64,000 bases of DNA, from contig NC_088296.1 of the NCBI RefSeq assembly GCF_032854445.1, positions 372,001-436,000 on the forward strand, in the 5' to 3' direction. The notes below the pieces were generated by a model. That model did not search any database. It was given only the letters and a program-made list of their open reading frames with translations, and was not told where the DNA came from. Positions 22,890 through 36,054 of the stretch are shown here, one piece after another. Numbering within the stretch: position 1 is the stretch's first letter; every line of letters begins with the position of its first letter. The position numbers and the translations under genes were made by a program. This DNA is from Liolophura sinensis (Eukaryota > Mollusca > Polyplacophora > Chitonida > Chitonidae).

Positions 22890-24450
22890 GTCATAGTAAT
22901 ATTTATTATAAGTTTCTAACCCATTTCTCATCTGAGCCACTGGAGACTCTTTTGGGCTTGTTTAATCATGATATTTGGATTAGTGGCAAATTTTCCACCC
23001 TCATGGAGGGAGGCGTGTATTATCCCGGTTCTAAAACCGGGTAAGGATCATAATGAACCGCCTAAGTAACGTCCCATAGCTCTTATCAGCGTGGTTAAGA
23101 GTATGGGACGAATAATAAATGATAGATTTCTTTGGTGTTTAGAAACCAACACTTTACTATCTAATATTAAATGTGGTTTTCCTCAAAGTCGATCTAAAGT
23201 TTGTCGAATTGAAACTTTTATTCGTAATGATCAAAAAAAAAATATGAACAAAACGTGTCACTATTTTTCGACCTTGAAAACGTCACCGAACTACGACGCC
23301 GCATGGAAATAAGGTGTTTTAAAAAGCCTCTCAGATATGGGACTGATCGCTCATGATTATTTATCAGAGCTTTTATCTTATCGTTAGTTGTCGTCAGTTT
23401 AGTTTTTGTGATGAGCAAAAATTACCGTATACCAGGGTAGCATACTGTCACCAACACTGTTTGCCTTCAAACTTAATAGCTTGTGAAAAACTTAAACATG
23501 TGGTACAGAAGGTTCTTTATATGTACAGTTGATGATTTCCGTATATGCTACCGTTCTAAAATATGAATAACATCGGCAAGACTGCTGCAGTTTTCTCTCA
23601 ATAAGACCAAGAAATGGGAAGTTGAATATGATTTTATATTTTCTACATCTAAAATTATCGATATGCATTTTTATTGTAAACGGATCTTCATTTCAACTTA
23701 AAAAGATTTTATGGTAAACCAGTGAAAATTGAGATCTGAAAACAGATTTTCAGGGGTCATAGTTGATAGCAAATTCATCATTTCCCTCCATGTTAAAATG
23801 CTTAAAGCCAAATGAAAAAATCTATGCGTCGAAAAAGACATTTGTATGCCAGTCGTCAACCAAGATGGACATTCGAGGTCAACAATCGTAAGGCCAATTC
23901 CCAAAACGACGTATAAGTATATAGCAAAGTCTAGTCTTGACTTATGTACTGAGCGGTCAGTTTTATTAAATTTACATCGATCTTTTGTGAGGTCTAAATT
24001 GACCTTGGTTCCATCATTTACGGTTCCGCCAGGAAATCGTATCTAAAAATGTGCGATCCTGTCCATGACCAGGGTTTGAGGCTCAGCCTTGGTGCATTTA
24101 GAACCCCACCCGTAGAGAGTTTATACGCTGTGGCTAACCAATCTTAAGTATACAACAGGTGTGTACAGTATACAGTCCATGTGCTACAAAGCTTACAGCA
24201 CATCCAAGAAGCCTTGCCTACGACTGCAATGTGTAAATATATGCAGATAGATGATTTGATACTCGTGTGCAGTAATTTATTTAGAAGCTAACGTCAAACA
24301 AGATGATATAGGTCGTGTGTCTTTTCCGGAATTTCCTCCCCGGCTTCTTCAAAAGCCTAAATAAATATCTGATCCAGGTAAACGGAAGGAAATCAGACAC
24401 AAATCCTCTTATAATCCAGTTTTTGAGGGACAGCTAATTCTAGACCAGTA
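22890..24450 (+). pseudogene. LINE ORF2 fragment, copy 3
   Basis: Diverged counterpart. Its linker part is open as SNIYYKFLTHFSSEPLETLL and onward to MEGGVYYPGSKTG, showing the ancestral frame more clearly than copies 1 and 2. Confidence 0.85.
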
Positions 24451-24558
24451 ACGTCTAATATATAACAGTTAACATCACTGCAGTGTTGTATTTTTATGCT
24501 TCCAAAAGTTTGCAAAACCTATTGTTATTAGCTGTTCAAGCCATACAAGCTTGATGTA

Positions 24559-24725
24559 CTTATTTATTTATTTAATTGGTGTTTTACGCCGTACTCAAGA
24601 ATATTTTATTTATACGACGCCGGCCCGCTTTATGGTGGACGCAAACCGGGTCAAGCCCGGGAATCCCACGACCATCTGCAGACATACAGGCTTGAATCCC
24701 TAGGCTTCAACCTCTATTATATCTG
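24559..24725 (-). mobile_element. truncated SINE S2, copy 3
   Basis: Orthologous to 2761-2925. Confidence 0.8.
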
Positions 24726-26929
24726 TTCGAATTATTATTATTCCCGACAGTTATGTGATACATTTTATGAGAAAACGACCAATGGTACATTCCTGAAACT
24801 TTAGAATGTTTTAGGAAAGTATGTGAAGTTGTGCTTTTTGACATTTGGTGACATTTGGTCGACTGACTTAGCGGCCATATTGGATTTCTGTTAACCTAAA
24901 CAAATCTTCCTCTCCAGAACCACTGATTCGATAGAGCTGAAAATTAAACTGCATTTGCACAAAGCCTAGGCACATTCAGGGTGATAACGAAAACCCTCTC
25001 GTTTGACAACTGTACAAGCTCGCTGTTGGGTGAAAATACCTTGTGACACAAAACCAGAGAGAACGTGAAATGAATCAGACGTTCAGGAAACCCACAAAGA
25101 GCTCAAAATGTAGTAGATGTACGTACAAGAAACCCATAGTGAAGACAAAACACATCCGACATACATGTACAAAAAACCCAAAAGGGAATACAAGATGAAT
25201 ACTATTGTTTGTTTTTTTACTGTTTATTAATATGGAAACAAACAAAAAAAGGCACATGGCCATTTGTGTTGAAGTGATCATGTAATATCTGTAATAACCT
25301 AAGGGCCTTACATGTTCAGTTACTCAGGTTCCCCCAGAACAGGTTTCCACCCGTTAGCATAATTTTGTACCCAGTTTTATGAGGTAATCACCAAAAGTCT
25401 TCAGATAAGAAGTATCAATCTAACCGGAAAAGATTTATTTCTTTTAAAAGCTAATTTGTTTTAGTTCACCCATATAATTGCATTTTTTATTTTCTGTCAT
25501 AAAACCACCCTTCAAATGATGATAAAGTATTACAGCGTCTGCTAACGCAGTATCCCTTTCTTCAAGAAACAGTTGATTCATGTGATATAAGTTTGCACAG
25601 CGAGGAGGTTCAATATATAATCATTAACTTTAAGTTATTTATACAATTCTCCAACTTATGTATCTTATAAAAGCGACATACATTCTTCAGTAATCCATTA
25701 AAGGTAGTGCCCATTTTTCAGAGTGAGTTATCTCCCAAAACATTTCCAACCATATATGTAGGATAACATATAATACTTTTTGTCACTATTGCAATGTTCC
25801 TTCAAAAAGCATTGTAAGACCTATATCAGTGTGTGTGCCTCGCCTCCCTTGTAGGTCATCCCTTCTGCTCAGTTAGAAATATGGTGATTTTTACTATTGT
25901 CATGCCAAAAAGAGCAGTGTATGAAAAAGAATCTCGAGAGGTTAAAACAGGGGAAAAGATATCCAACAGGAGGAATGTTGGAACTTAACCATTTTGATAA
26001 TGAAGTTATATATATGGTCTACAGTGTTGTTACGGGGACACTTTGAAGACACCCCAAAATCCTTATTGGAGATATACAACCTCAGGTAGACTGTATAAGT
26101 AGGTCGGCGTCAGTTATATCTTTACAAAGATAGATAATCCATAAGCAAACTTACACGGTTAATGGAGGGTGTCAGGACGACAGTATACATACATGCAGGC
26201 CTCTTTATAGCTTAGCTAGAGCTGTCTGTGTGAAGAGTGCAGAATTATTAATACATGTAGTCTATTAAATATAGATACATATATATCAGCTAAGTTAGAA
26301 AGTAGGCAAATTTTGCTTTTGTCATACCATAAAACGACTCTCGCGATATAAAAGGGGGGGGGGTGGCGGGGGACCAACCAATGCTGGATCTTGATCGTTT
26401 TCATCATGGAAACAAACGTATGTCTACAGTGTTGTAAGGGGGAGAATTTAAAGACACCTCAAAATCATGATTGGAGAGATGTTACCTCAGGAGGACTATA
26501 GAAATTTGTCAGCGCCAGTTGTATCTAGGTCATATATAAGCAATGGAGATATACATGTGTGTATTCGGCCATCCTGACGGGATAAGCTGTGTTAGCAGGC
26601 CCTATATATGTACCCTCGCGCAGTGATCACGGATCATGGAGGGTGTAACATATTGGACAATGATGACGGCAGTATACATACATGTAGGCCTTTCTATAGA
26701 TTAGCTAGAGCTGTCTGTGTTAAGAGTGTGGAGTTAACAATACATGTAGCCGCTTAGTTATGGATACATATACATCTGGGTCTTCAAGTTGTAAAATAGA
26801 CAGCATTACCGGGACGTTATCTGCACTCATCACAGTAAGGCTGAAAATATTCTGTGCAAATTCGTACATAATTTTAAGACTCGATTTACCTTTAGCACCA
26901 TTACGTAAACCCTCATTCCTTAGCTTATA

Positions 26930-28930
26930 GGCTATCATATAACAAACGGGCTGACTTACATGGAAAAGGGGAACTGTATACCCTATTCATCAATTTTTGA
27001 CTACCACAGTTTTATATTTGGAGCCGACAGTCGAACTTTGTTAAGACAGCAATAAACCACAATACGTGATCAAGCTAATATGTTCGGGCTTTGTGTACCA
27101 CAGGCGACACGTCACCGCCCGTTACTGACCTTTAACATAACTCTGCATAAGGCCTTTCAAGGTCAAAGCTTCATAAACAATAACGTAGAGGCCTCCCATC
27201 AACCTGTATACATGTGGTGACAAGATCGACATAATTAAACAGTATGAGCCTGAACCCAATCCAGTCGTTTTCCGTCAGAAGGAAATATCCAGACTGTCTA
27301 TCGACGGTGATACAGGTTCATACACAGGCTGATGGTAGAGTCTGTACGAGGACACGCACCAGTTGTCAGACTGTAACTAACATCACTGCTTTATATTACC
27401 TATTGCTGCTTAAGACATGGTGTTAGGGGCGTGTAATTGGTTACTATATACGTATTTACATAAACAGTTAGAAGCAAACCTTGACTGAGATAAATGGACA
27501 TGGGGTCGTATTTCACAGGTTACCTGTGACCATTTGTCAGCTAAAACACTGTCGTTGCTGCTCTGGTTTTTCATTCTATGGCGTACGTCTTGACTATATT
27601 GTGGCAGTGTGAGGACGATACGACCAACTAAGCAGTGTCTGATAGTCGGTAAAACGATCAAGTAAAGACAACTACCTAGCTGAATAAATATTTCCACCCC
27701 AAATATATGTATACCCCGTTTTATAAGACTTACCTGTCGACACAAATACCACCGTGCTTTACAATTCAATACAAACGAACAGATTGATATGGTAGATACT
27801 TAGTTCTCAGAACTGTACGTTATCCATGCAGGGGAGGTAACTCCCACATGGTTTTTGTACACATTTGTACTATGTGACATCCCAACAATGGTTTGCACAG
27901 CTCGCCTTTAACTTTACATCCAAAATTTCAAACAAATCAGTTTCCTACAAAATGACCTCAAGAGACAGGTTCATATCATATGTAAGCGTTATCACAAACA
28001 GAAAATATAACTGAGAACCGTTGGGTGGATTTTCTGAAACCATTATAATGAGATCACATCTACAACAGTTGCCCACTGAATTCAAGCGGCATTACTCCCA
28101 TGGAGTCTCCGAGGTGAAATTCGGCCTCTGGGTAACATTGTCGTCAAAAAGGCAACTAACCTAAGGCTCTCCCGTATGGACCCTGTAATTGTAATAGACC
28201 CATATCGTGGAGTACCTGCTCCCTGGGTTGCGACCCTTAATGGAGCAGAGCGGGATCCCAGTGTCTGAGGGCAGGCTGGATTTACAAGATTTTTAATACC
28301 AACATTGAACATGGCTCTTACAGAGATAGAGACAGGAGGTCGGATTGGCCCAGTTCGACCAACCGGCTGGAGCAAATATGCCCCGAACTGAAATCTCAAG
28401 GGGTTGTAAATGTCAATTGATTCACAAAGCAAAAAACTGACAGTAACAGCAAACACAGTAAGTACATATTAACATTTAATAAACCTTGTGTTTCTTACTT
28501 GATCTCAGTTTGCCAGCACAGTGTTCAAGTACATTTTATCTGGTCCAAACATGTGCTACCATTTTGGTTCATTTTGATTGTTTTCCTTACCATATCAAAA
28601 ACCATTAAGCGGCTCTTGTGTTCAACTTATTCCAGCCACGATGTTCCCATGTGCAGGAAAGGGACATGAGGGTTTGACAGTACTAAAGCAAACAAATGTT
28701 TCAACTGTTGCCTCTTCTGCAGTCTGCTCTCTATTTATATAAGTGATTCATGTCATTTGCCTATAAACTCAAAACAATGTTACTTTGAAGGTAGCACGTA
28801 GCCCCATCTGTTCCTCAGGTACTCTTCTGAAAACCTAATTTGCCAATGTGGTACGACATTATCCACATCAAAAATTCCACAAAAAGGATCTAATCAGCAT
28901 AGTAGTAAACCTAGTGGCCCTTCAGACCAG
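26930..28930. repeat. module A, copy 3, with its ancestral tail
   Basis: Diverged from the other A modules and without the 244-bp duplication. From 28440 it continues through tttaataaaccttgtgttt to sequence (near 28700-28880) similar to monomer 290-450, such as tactcttctgaaaacctaat versus cagtgtcctgaaaacttcat. Confidence 0.7.
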
Positions 28931-30813
28931 CTGAGGCCACCAGATCCTGTGTGAATTGTCCCCTAAACTGCTCTTACGGTTTGTTTTTGAATAGGGTTTG
29001 ACAAGCTGGGTCGGAATGGCAAACTGTTGAGTATGGGGGAGAGAGAAATGATTGCAAAACATCATTTCATACACCAGGTAAATCAGAACTGGCAGGTATG
29101 GACTGTGGATAAAAATCAAAGTACCGCCAATCAAATAGCGCATGCAGACCCTCACACGGTCTCTGTCTTGCCCATAAAGTTTCAGGAAAATGCCAAATGC
29201 TCTCTTAAAAGGTATGTGCTATATTTAACACTGCAAAGATCAGGAGGTTTGACTGTACAAGAGTTACTTGTATCTGACCAGTTTTATTACGTGTTAATGT
29301 TTTAACACGTTTTATAGGTATTAACATTCCCCCTCCTTTAAAACTGCTAACTTCTGTAAAACTCTGTTCCAACAGTTGGTTCAAGGTATTGATTAGCCAA
29401 CTTTGTTATTGGAGTTGTGATGTGAACACTCCCACCAGCGGTAACACATGAACACTTCATAAAGTGGTCAGACACACTCTTATGTGCTGGGACATTTACA
29501 ATGTTAAATGTAAGACTATAGTGTTTAGAGTGTGAACGTCCTTCCACCGTGGGCCGCCTTACCAGCTGCATGTCTCCTCGATTCGAGGCACAGGATTTCA
29601 TAAACGTTCATTACATACAGTAAGTCAACTGACCATGAGATGAGAGTGGGCATAGCTCATAAACAAAAGGCTCTAAGCCGAAATTATCACGCTTTATGGT
29701 TGAACGAAAAGATAAATATGCAAAAAAAAAATTTCCAAGAAATATATGGCAGAAAACGCGCCCGGGATATTTGTAGGATTAGAGCTTCCAGAGCCAAGTC
29801 GGTTCCTGGACACTCGCCAGGTGTTGTACCGGATAATTGTAGAAAAGCTTTACTCAGCAGAGCAAATTATTTTGTTCATCACGCATTACACAAAATATGT
29901 CTCAGACAAGTCTGTCTATAACGTGTAAACTTCCTGGAGCATACCTTGTGCCTTTTCATCACTGAAAACTGTTGACTGCTTCTTTTGTATGATTCTTCTC
30001 TAATTTTATACATCACTTACTTTCTTAGTTCTTTGTTTGTGTTAAGCATCGTTATGTGAACTGGATTTGTCATTATTGACTTGGAACATCCATATTGGCT
30101 ATGGCTGGTATACGACCTTGTTTCTATGTTTCCACGCATGGATACAATCAGCAAACTTTATGAATATTTATAAAACAACAAAAAAAAAGGACTCAACTCT
30201 TTCTTCTGCTGCTTTCATATTTTAAATTTATTTCCCAGAAATCACATAAAAAGAGTCCCCGGTTGTGTGAAATACGCCTGGCTTGTTAACATGCAGGAGT
30301 TCTGCTAATGTAGATTCCCATCACAGATGCTAAGAGGTTTCGTCATCCTTGAATGTTTCATCATCTCGCGAGCTTACTTAAGCCAGAACTGCCGGGGCCA
30401 AGGGGGATCAGGAACCCTCGAATGTTGCACCAGGATAAACGACCCCTACAGGGAGTGTGTAGTGATGTCCATGAGCATAAACTCAGAAATGTTATACATT
30501 ATGGACAAATAAGATTTTGATTTAAAAGCAGTTTTATTAACAGCCAATGAGAAAAGCCAATCCGAACACCTATGATACTTTGGCAGCGTTGGCGGTGATG
30601 GGGGACTGGCCGTATATAACGATCATGTCAAGCGTGTGTGCTATAGCACGATCTAAACAGGACGACACAAGCAAGGTTTTGGGTGATGATGTTCAACGGT
30701 TGGTGACTCAGCGCATGCGCCTGTAAAACTCACATCGCATTGAGCCAAATACAATGGTACGTATAATAAGGTCTATGAGCTTCAAACATATTTAACATAT
30801 TCAACAATTAATA
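28931..30813. other. gene-poor unique DNA
   Basis: Only short unsupported frames, the longest about 90 codons (29027-29305, 29640-29921 plus; 29347-29601 minus). None resembles a known family or has supporting splice context. Confidence 0.5.
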
Positions 30814-30954
30814 TTATAGTTTTATCTGAATGATGCCTTTAATCATGTCCTCTGCCTTCTCAGCGATCATGACGGTCGCAGCGTTGGTGTTTCTGGACGT
30901 TATTTCCGGTATCACAGAAGCGACGGGACACGCAGACGACCGATCCCTTTTATC
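30814..30954 (-). pseudogene. GMC oxidoreductase C-terminal exon relic
   Basis: After a TTTCAG acceptor, one frame reads IKGIGRLRV. A one-base loss shifts to VASVIPEITSRNTNAATVMI and AEKAEDMIKG, followed by a stop. SGNTNAPTIMIAEKAxDMI is the C-terminal signature of GMC flavoproteins (choline/glucose dehydrogenase family); here the Gly before Asn-Thr-Asn is Arg. The frameshift argues for a dead copy unless it is a sequence error. Confidence 0.8.
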
Positions 30955-31711
30955 CTGAAACACAAACCAAAACTAAGATATATTTCACAAGCAGGCGATG
31001 TTATCTGAGTAGTGTATATTACAGCGCCCCCAGTAAACCAACCCCGAAACTATCGCAATCTCCTGAGAGAGAATGACGTAATAAATATTTGGTGTGACCA
31101 TCTGGTTATTGTGATATCGTAACTGTAAGACGCGATGGAAAGCAAATTCCAGCAGGCTCCTTGGACCGAGGTTGTAAACAAAAACCGGTGCAGGGCAAAA
31201 GCAGCCATATCTTTGGCTGCTGGCAGAGTGTCAGTAGATAAGAACACATTATCAGTTTTGTGTCTTGATTAAAAATAGTCATATTTGTTCAAGTCATCGG
31301 TTAGCAGGAGATTCAAACTCTACACTGTATAGGGGATGACGTCATGACTGGTTGACAAGGACACCATGGATCTAATGTTTGTTATAATGTAGAAAGATCT
31401 CGTCTTAATTCACCGTCGGTACCGAGTGACAACTGTGGAGTTGCTCACCGCTTTTCAATCCCTTACACCGCCCCACAAGTTCCCAGTACTTATTTTAAAA
31501 CCAGTTCATCATATTTAATGGGTAGCTCCTTTATGTCCGTATCAAGACGGCCTAAAGCTGAGAACTCATTTGCTCTGTCCCCTAATACGTCACAATTATC
31601 GGTGACGTGTGATCATAAAAAATATATGAAGTACACACTCACAGCAGCGTCAGAAGAAACGGTAGCGCTCAACTGTCATTTGAACCTTCTGCGCAGCTCG
31701 TTCGCCGGTTA

Positions 31712-31760
31712 AATGAATAATTACGGCTTAACGCCACATCGGCAAAATACTTCGAACTTG
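31712..31760 (+). repeat. second short interspersed repeat (fragment)
   Basis: aatgaataattacggcttaacgccacatcggc, here abbreviated to its landmarks gaataattacggct and aacgccacatcggc. The same landmarks occur at 33425-33510 (+) and 36055-36115 (-). Confidence 0.55.
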
Positions 31761-32358
31761 TTTTTTTTTTTGTTTTTTTTTTAGAACGGTTCATCATGTT
31801 GAGTTAGAAGTCACCGTGGTAAAGTGGCCAAAGGCGTTGTTTTACCTTTCTGGGTTAAGTAAGTGCTGCAAGTAACTGAGGTAAATTGGTCATAGGTCTA
31901 TTTCACCTTCCTGAGTTTAAACAACTGTAACAAGTACATAAGGTACATAATAAATAAGGCGACCAAAGGCCTTATTTGACCGTCTATGTGTGACCCTATG
32001 TCAGCTACCATATTGTTGAATGAAGGAAGTTTAAGAATTCATATGAATTGTTGGATTTCAATTTGACTGTTGTTCAACACCACATTTAACTACCATCCAC
32101 CTACATGACGGCAAGTATGATATCTAGCCCTTTAAGACACACCACATGAGAATTAGAAATGCCGATGAAAGCTGTGTCCAAAATGTCGATTGCAGGCAAA
32201 ACTACTGTGATTTTTCACGGAACACTGTTGTATAGGAACGGGAAGGTGTAATAGAATACAGTATGACCAGATGACTGTGTTAGTTTTAACTCGTATTAAC
32301 CCATGTGCACAGATATAGCGGAAGTCTGATTAAATCAAGTCCCAGGATTATATTCAGA

Positions 32359-32557
32359 TATGGGGCCGTGGATCAGTTGGTTAGCGCGCTAGAGTAGCGT
32401 AATGACCGAGTAGCCTCTCGCCAATGCGGCCGCGATGAGTTTAAGTTCAGCTCATGCTGGCTTCCTCTCCGGCCGTAGGAGGGAAGGTCTGTGGGTTTCC
32501 CCCGGCTCTGCCCGGTTTCCTCCATAATGCTTGCCGCCGTCATAAAAGTGAAATAAA
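32359..32557 (+). mobile_element. SINE inserted in the GMC relic, with TSD
   Basis: Flanked by tatattcaga (32349-32358 and 32558-32567). Head ggggccgtggatcagttggt, core ggtttcctccataatgcttg; the 3' part after cataaaagtgaaataaata is missing. Confidence 0.85.
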
Positions 32558-32567
32558 TATATTCAGA

Positions 32568-32800
32568 CAGACCCGATTTTTGCTGCCTGAGAACGAATGC
32601 TTCAGGGGCACGGAACTATTGGATCAGGCTAGAAAGCTTCTGATCAATGTCCCGCACTGCGCCGGAATTTGCACATCCGGGAACTCTCCGTCGTCATTTT
32701 CCGCCTCAAGCAGCAGAACGGTCCGTGCCTCGTTTTCAGGGAATCGATTGGCCAGAACGGCGAATATTACCGCTACCATAAAGCATATGTTTTATCGGCA
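32568..32800 (-). pseudogene. GMC oxidoreductase N-terminal (FAD-binding) exon relic
   Basis: Minus-strand pieces: YGSGNIR, a shift, then AVLANRFPENEARTVLLLEA, DDGEFPDVQIPAQCGTL, a stop in place of the expected Trp, and SVPLKHSFSGSKNR. This matches the GMC N-terminal order (GGGSAGxVLANRL, LLLEAG, FPxVQIPAxC). Two or more disabling changes and a SINE at its edge mark it as decayed; with 30814-30954 it outlines one minus-strand gene. Confidence 0.85.
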
Positions 32801-33424
32801 CGTGGCGATTTGCGACCACAGCCCTTCTTTGCGACTACTTGTTACTAATACAACACTTACGACACTTTACATGAGAAAGTTTTTTTCATACCAGGGGAGA
32901 CTAAGTTTGCAGCACGAGTTGGAGAACTAAGAGGGATGTACTCAGTGGTTTTAGAATACTTTGGAAAATTGACTGACTTAATTTACTTGTAAACCATATG
33001 TGTCACATTCATCTAGGTATCAAAATTTAGTCCAGTACCTAGACCCTTGTTACCTCCCCTGTTCCAACAATATAATGTCCATTATTGACTACCTGCATTC
33101 CACAACTTGCAACTAAAGATATTTTCTAGGCAGTGACGCTACATTTAAAATTAAAGGCATCTAGGACAGCGCAATCGCTTGGGAATTCTCCTGTCAGAAG
33201 CAATACTGTGCTAAGACAGCACATGTGCTCGTATCGTTTTCGCTGTGGGGGAATCCCGTCTAGGTTTGACACGAGACGGATATGTAGGCCTACGTGGACA
33301 TGGTTGGCAACACAACTGTGACAACCCCATGAAATGTTATTGAAGATATTTTCCTTCTTCGGGTAGGAAATAATTCCCAAAATGAGAGATTGTCCGTGTT
33401 AATTTGGCAAATTAATACAGAATG

Positions 33425-33510
33425 AAAGAATGAATGCATGAATGATTATGGCTTAGCGCCACATCGGCAATATCTTAGCCATATCGCGGGGAGAGCTACC
33501 TAAAAACACG
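33425..33510 (+). repeat. second short interspersed repeat
   Basis: gaatgattatggcttagcgc followed by cacatcggcaatatcttagc. The best copy of this family in the window. Confidence 0.6.
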
Positions 33511-33770
33511 AGGAGGTGCAACTCTTAGATATAGTAGTGAAAACATCCAACATGAAAGAAAAATGTTTGGACAAGTTTAAAATCAGATCCAACATTTTTA
33601 TATACGACTTCCTAGCAGAACTTTTTTAGACCTCACCACAATCTAATTTAGACCTCACCATAGAACGATAAAAATTTAATAAAATAGATCTTCAGCACTC
33701 CACTCGGTGCTAGACACGACCTTGATTATATTGAGAGCCTTTGTACATTTAGCTTTAAGTATTTTTATAT

Positions 33771-33895
33771 TTATTTATTTATTTAATTGGTGTTTTACGC
33801 CATACCCTAGAATATTTCACTTATACGACGGCGAGCAGCAATGTAGTGGGTGAAAACCGGGCAAAACTCTGGGGAAACCCACGGCCATCCGCGGG
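33771..33895 (-). mobile_element. 5'-truncated SINE abutting the LINE
   Basis: ttatttatttatttaattgg, gttttacgccataccctaga, core to ggccatccgcgggttaag. ttaagtat flanks it on both sides (a possible short TSD). Confidence 0.8.
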
Positions 33896-33899
33896 TTAA

Positions 33900-35640
33900 G
33901 TATATTTATATGTGGTCTACAAGATAATTTATTATCCAATATTATACTCCAAAATTTACTTTCACCAACAATTTTAATCTGTTTACCACAAAATTTAAAT
34001 CGGGTTCAAGATGAAATTTCCGTTTGTTAAAAAAATGCATACCAACGATTTTAATCTAAAACAGTCTTCAATTGGCCATTTCTCGATTTTATTTAGACAA
34101 AGCCAGAACTGACGTTCAATATTATTCATATTTTTAGCTCGGTAGCATATAAGGATGTCATCAACATATAAACAACCCTCTGTGCCCGATATTAAGGTTT
34201 TTCCTAAGCTAGTTATTTTTATGCTAAACAGAGTTGGTGATAAAATACTGCCCTAGGGTACACCATTTCCTGCTTATTCGAGTCGGAAAGAGTAGACTCA
34301 CCTGAACCTGAAACTGACGATCAGATAAAAATTCTGATATGAACATCGGTTATCGACATTTAAGACCCATATCAGCAAGGTCTTTTAAAATACCATATTT
34401 CCATGTGGTGTCGTAGGCCTTGTTCAAGGTCGGAAAATATCGACACCACATGTTCGTTATTGATAAAACCACGAAAAAAGGTTTCGAATCGAACAAGGTG
34501 ATCCATAGTAGATCTACCTTGCCGAAAACCACACTGTATATTAGATATTAAATTGTTGGTTTCAAGAAACCAAACAAGCCTATCATTAATCATCCGTTCC
34601 ATAGTCTTACAGACACAGCTGGTAAGAGGTATGGGACGGTAATTAGACGGATCAGTATGATCCTTACCCGGTTTGGGAACCAGGATGATACACGCCTCCC
34701 TCGATGGGGGTTGAAAATTATTAGTTATCCAAATATCATAAGACAGTCCAAGAGAGTCTCCAGTGGATCAGGCGGTAAATGGTTCAGAAACTTATAATAT
34801 ACGTTAGCAGGGCCACGCGCAGTATCGTGTGCCAGTAATTCAATTTTAAATTCAGCGATAGTAAAAGGACGATTATAATTTCTAAATTTTTAGCAGAAAT
34901 TTTCTCCTTCTGGTTTTTAATATGCTGGAATTCTGCAGTATAATTCTCAGAAAAAGATTTGTTGGAAATTGTCTCTGCTAATTTATTTGCTATATCAGAT
35001 GGAAAGGTAAATATATTATCTTCATCTTTTATAAGCTAGAGTTTTGCTTTATTATGTTTGCCCTTAAGTTTCTGAACCTTGTTCCAGACCTTACGCATGG
35101 GTGTTTTTGACGTAGTGTCCGAAAGAAAGTTCCGGCAAAAAGATCGTCATTTGGACTTGAGGAATCGACGAGCTTTAGCTCTAAAACTACAAACCTGGTT
35201 TAAATTATCATCAGTAGAATAATGATTAAATCTGCGTTCAGCCTTTTTCCGGCCCTGGAGGACTTCACGACATTCATTGTGGTACGAGGGTTTACTTTTG
35301 GACTTGGATTTGTCGAGGTCTTAGATATACTTCTATCGGCAGCTCGTAAAACAAGCTCATTACATTTTATGGTAGGGTCATCTGCTGCACTGAGAATCTC
35401 TGGAGTGATATTAGCCTCGCAGATCATGTCAAAATGTGATCCAATCTGCTTTATCGAACGTCCTCCTATCTACGTGTTCTAAAGAAGTAGAAGTGATATG
35501 TTTTAGGGTAAGAGGAAAATGGTCGCTACCACGAAGCTCACTAGTACTTTCTCAGAAAAATCAAGGAAAAGTGATTAAATTAATTAAAGGAGGTAATATA
35601 ATAAATTGCACGCTATTCGCCCTGTCATTGGCTATAATTC
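33900..35640 (-). pseudogene. LINE ORF2 segment (endonuclease end, linker, RT), inverted
   Basis: Read 5'->3' on the minus strand: SSELRGSDHFPLTL (endonuclease SDH motif, near 35540-35500), a basic linker, NVYYKFLNHLPPDPLETLL, KTMERMINDRLVWFLETNN, CGFRQGRSTMDHL, LNKAYDTTWKYGILKDLADM, GSILSPTLFSIKI and a YVDD box (CLYVDDILICYR). Frameshifts and stops break it. Jockey/CR1-like; same family as the monomer LINE fragments. Confidence 0.88.
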
Positions 35641-35654
35641 TTATACACATGGTA

Positions 35655-35945
35655 AGTTTCGTAGAGATCAAGTAGTTTCAACCAGATGCCGTATTGGACC
35701 TTCTCGTTTGACACACAGTTATAGTCTTGATAGGAGCAGTGCTCCCGAGTGTCTTGATGTGATGCTCAATACGGCATGAAACATATCTTAGTTGACTGTG
35801 TAGACTTAGCTCATGTTCGGGAAAAGTTCTGCACAGTCAACACTATATTCAATTTATTTGACAGAATTGCGGGTGATGCTAGCATTAAAAATTTGAAGGC
35901 CATTGACCTATATCGCAAAATATATTTTTTATTCTAAAGCATCTT
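35655..35945 (+). pseudogene. LINE 3' end (ORF2 C-terminus), sense
   Basis: STRCRIGPSRLTHSY, then after a shift DLAHVREKFCTVNTIFNLFD and AIDLYRKI plus stop. It lies just right of the inverted ORF2 segment. Confidence 0.75.
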
Positions 35946-36054
35946 GTGGTTTCCTAGTTTTAACGAGGTTTGGTTCTTTTTGTTTCTATTTTGAATCTTC
36001 CCATAATCTTGAAAACCATTTATTGCCTCCGAGTGTAAACATGCCATCGCCATG

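Larger units (their letters stand above)
21812..28930 (+). repeat. 10.9-kb monomer, copy 3 (diverged, partial)
   Basis: Colinear with monomer positions 1 to about 7040, with scattered substitutions and small indels (a few percent by eye). It lacks the 244-bp duplication in module A, the LINE tail and the trinucleotide repeat. Instead, module A continues from 28440 to about 28930 with sequence similar to the module C tail at positions 180-480. Confidence 0.9.

Noticed and set aside
27410-27769. 119-codon minus-strand frame in module A of copy 3
   Set aside because: It is not open at the orthologous positions in the other copies, and it reads across the conserved splice donor in a different frame from the one shared between modules.
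28082-28456. 124-codon minus-strand frame in copy 3
   Set aside because: The equivalent stretches in copies 1, 2 and 4 have stops and shifts, and no known domain is seen.
29347-29601. 84-codon minus-strand frame
   Set aside because: Looks coding-like in composition, but no domain, partner exon or conserved copy could be found in the window.
32454-32930. 158-codon open frame on the plus strand
   Set aside because: It starts inside a SINE and then runs antisense to the GMC oxidoreductase relic, whose minus-strand peptide is recognisable. The open frame is a shadow.
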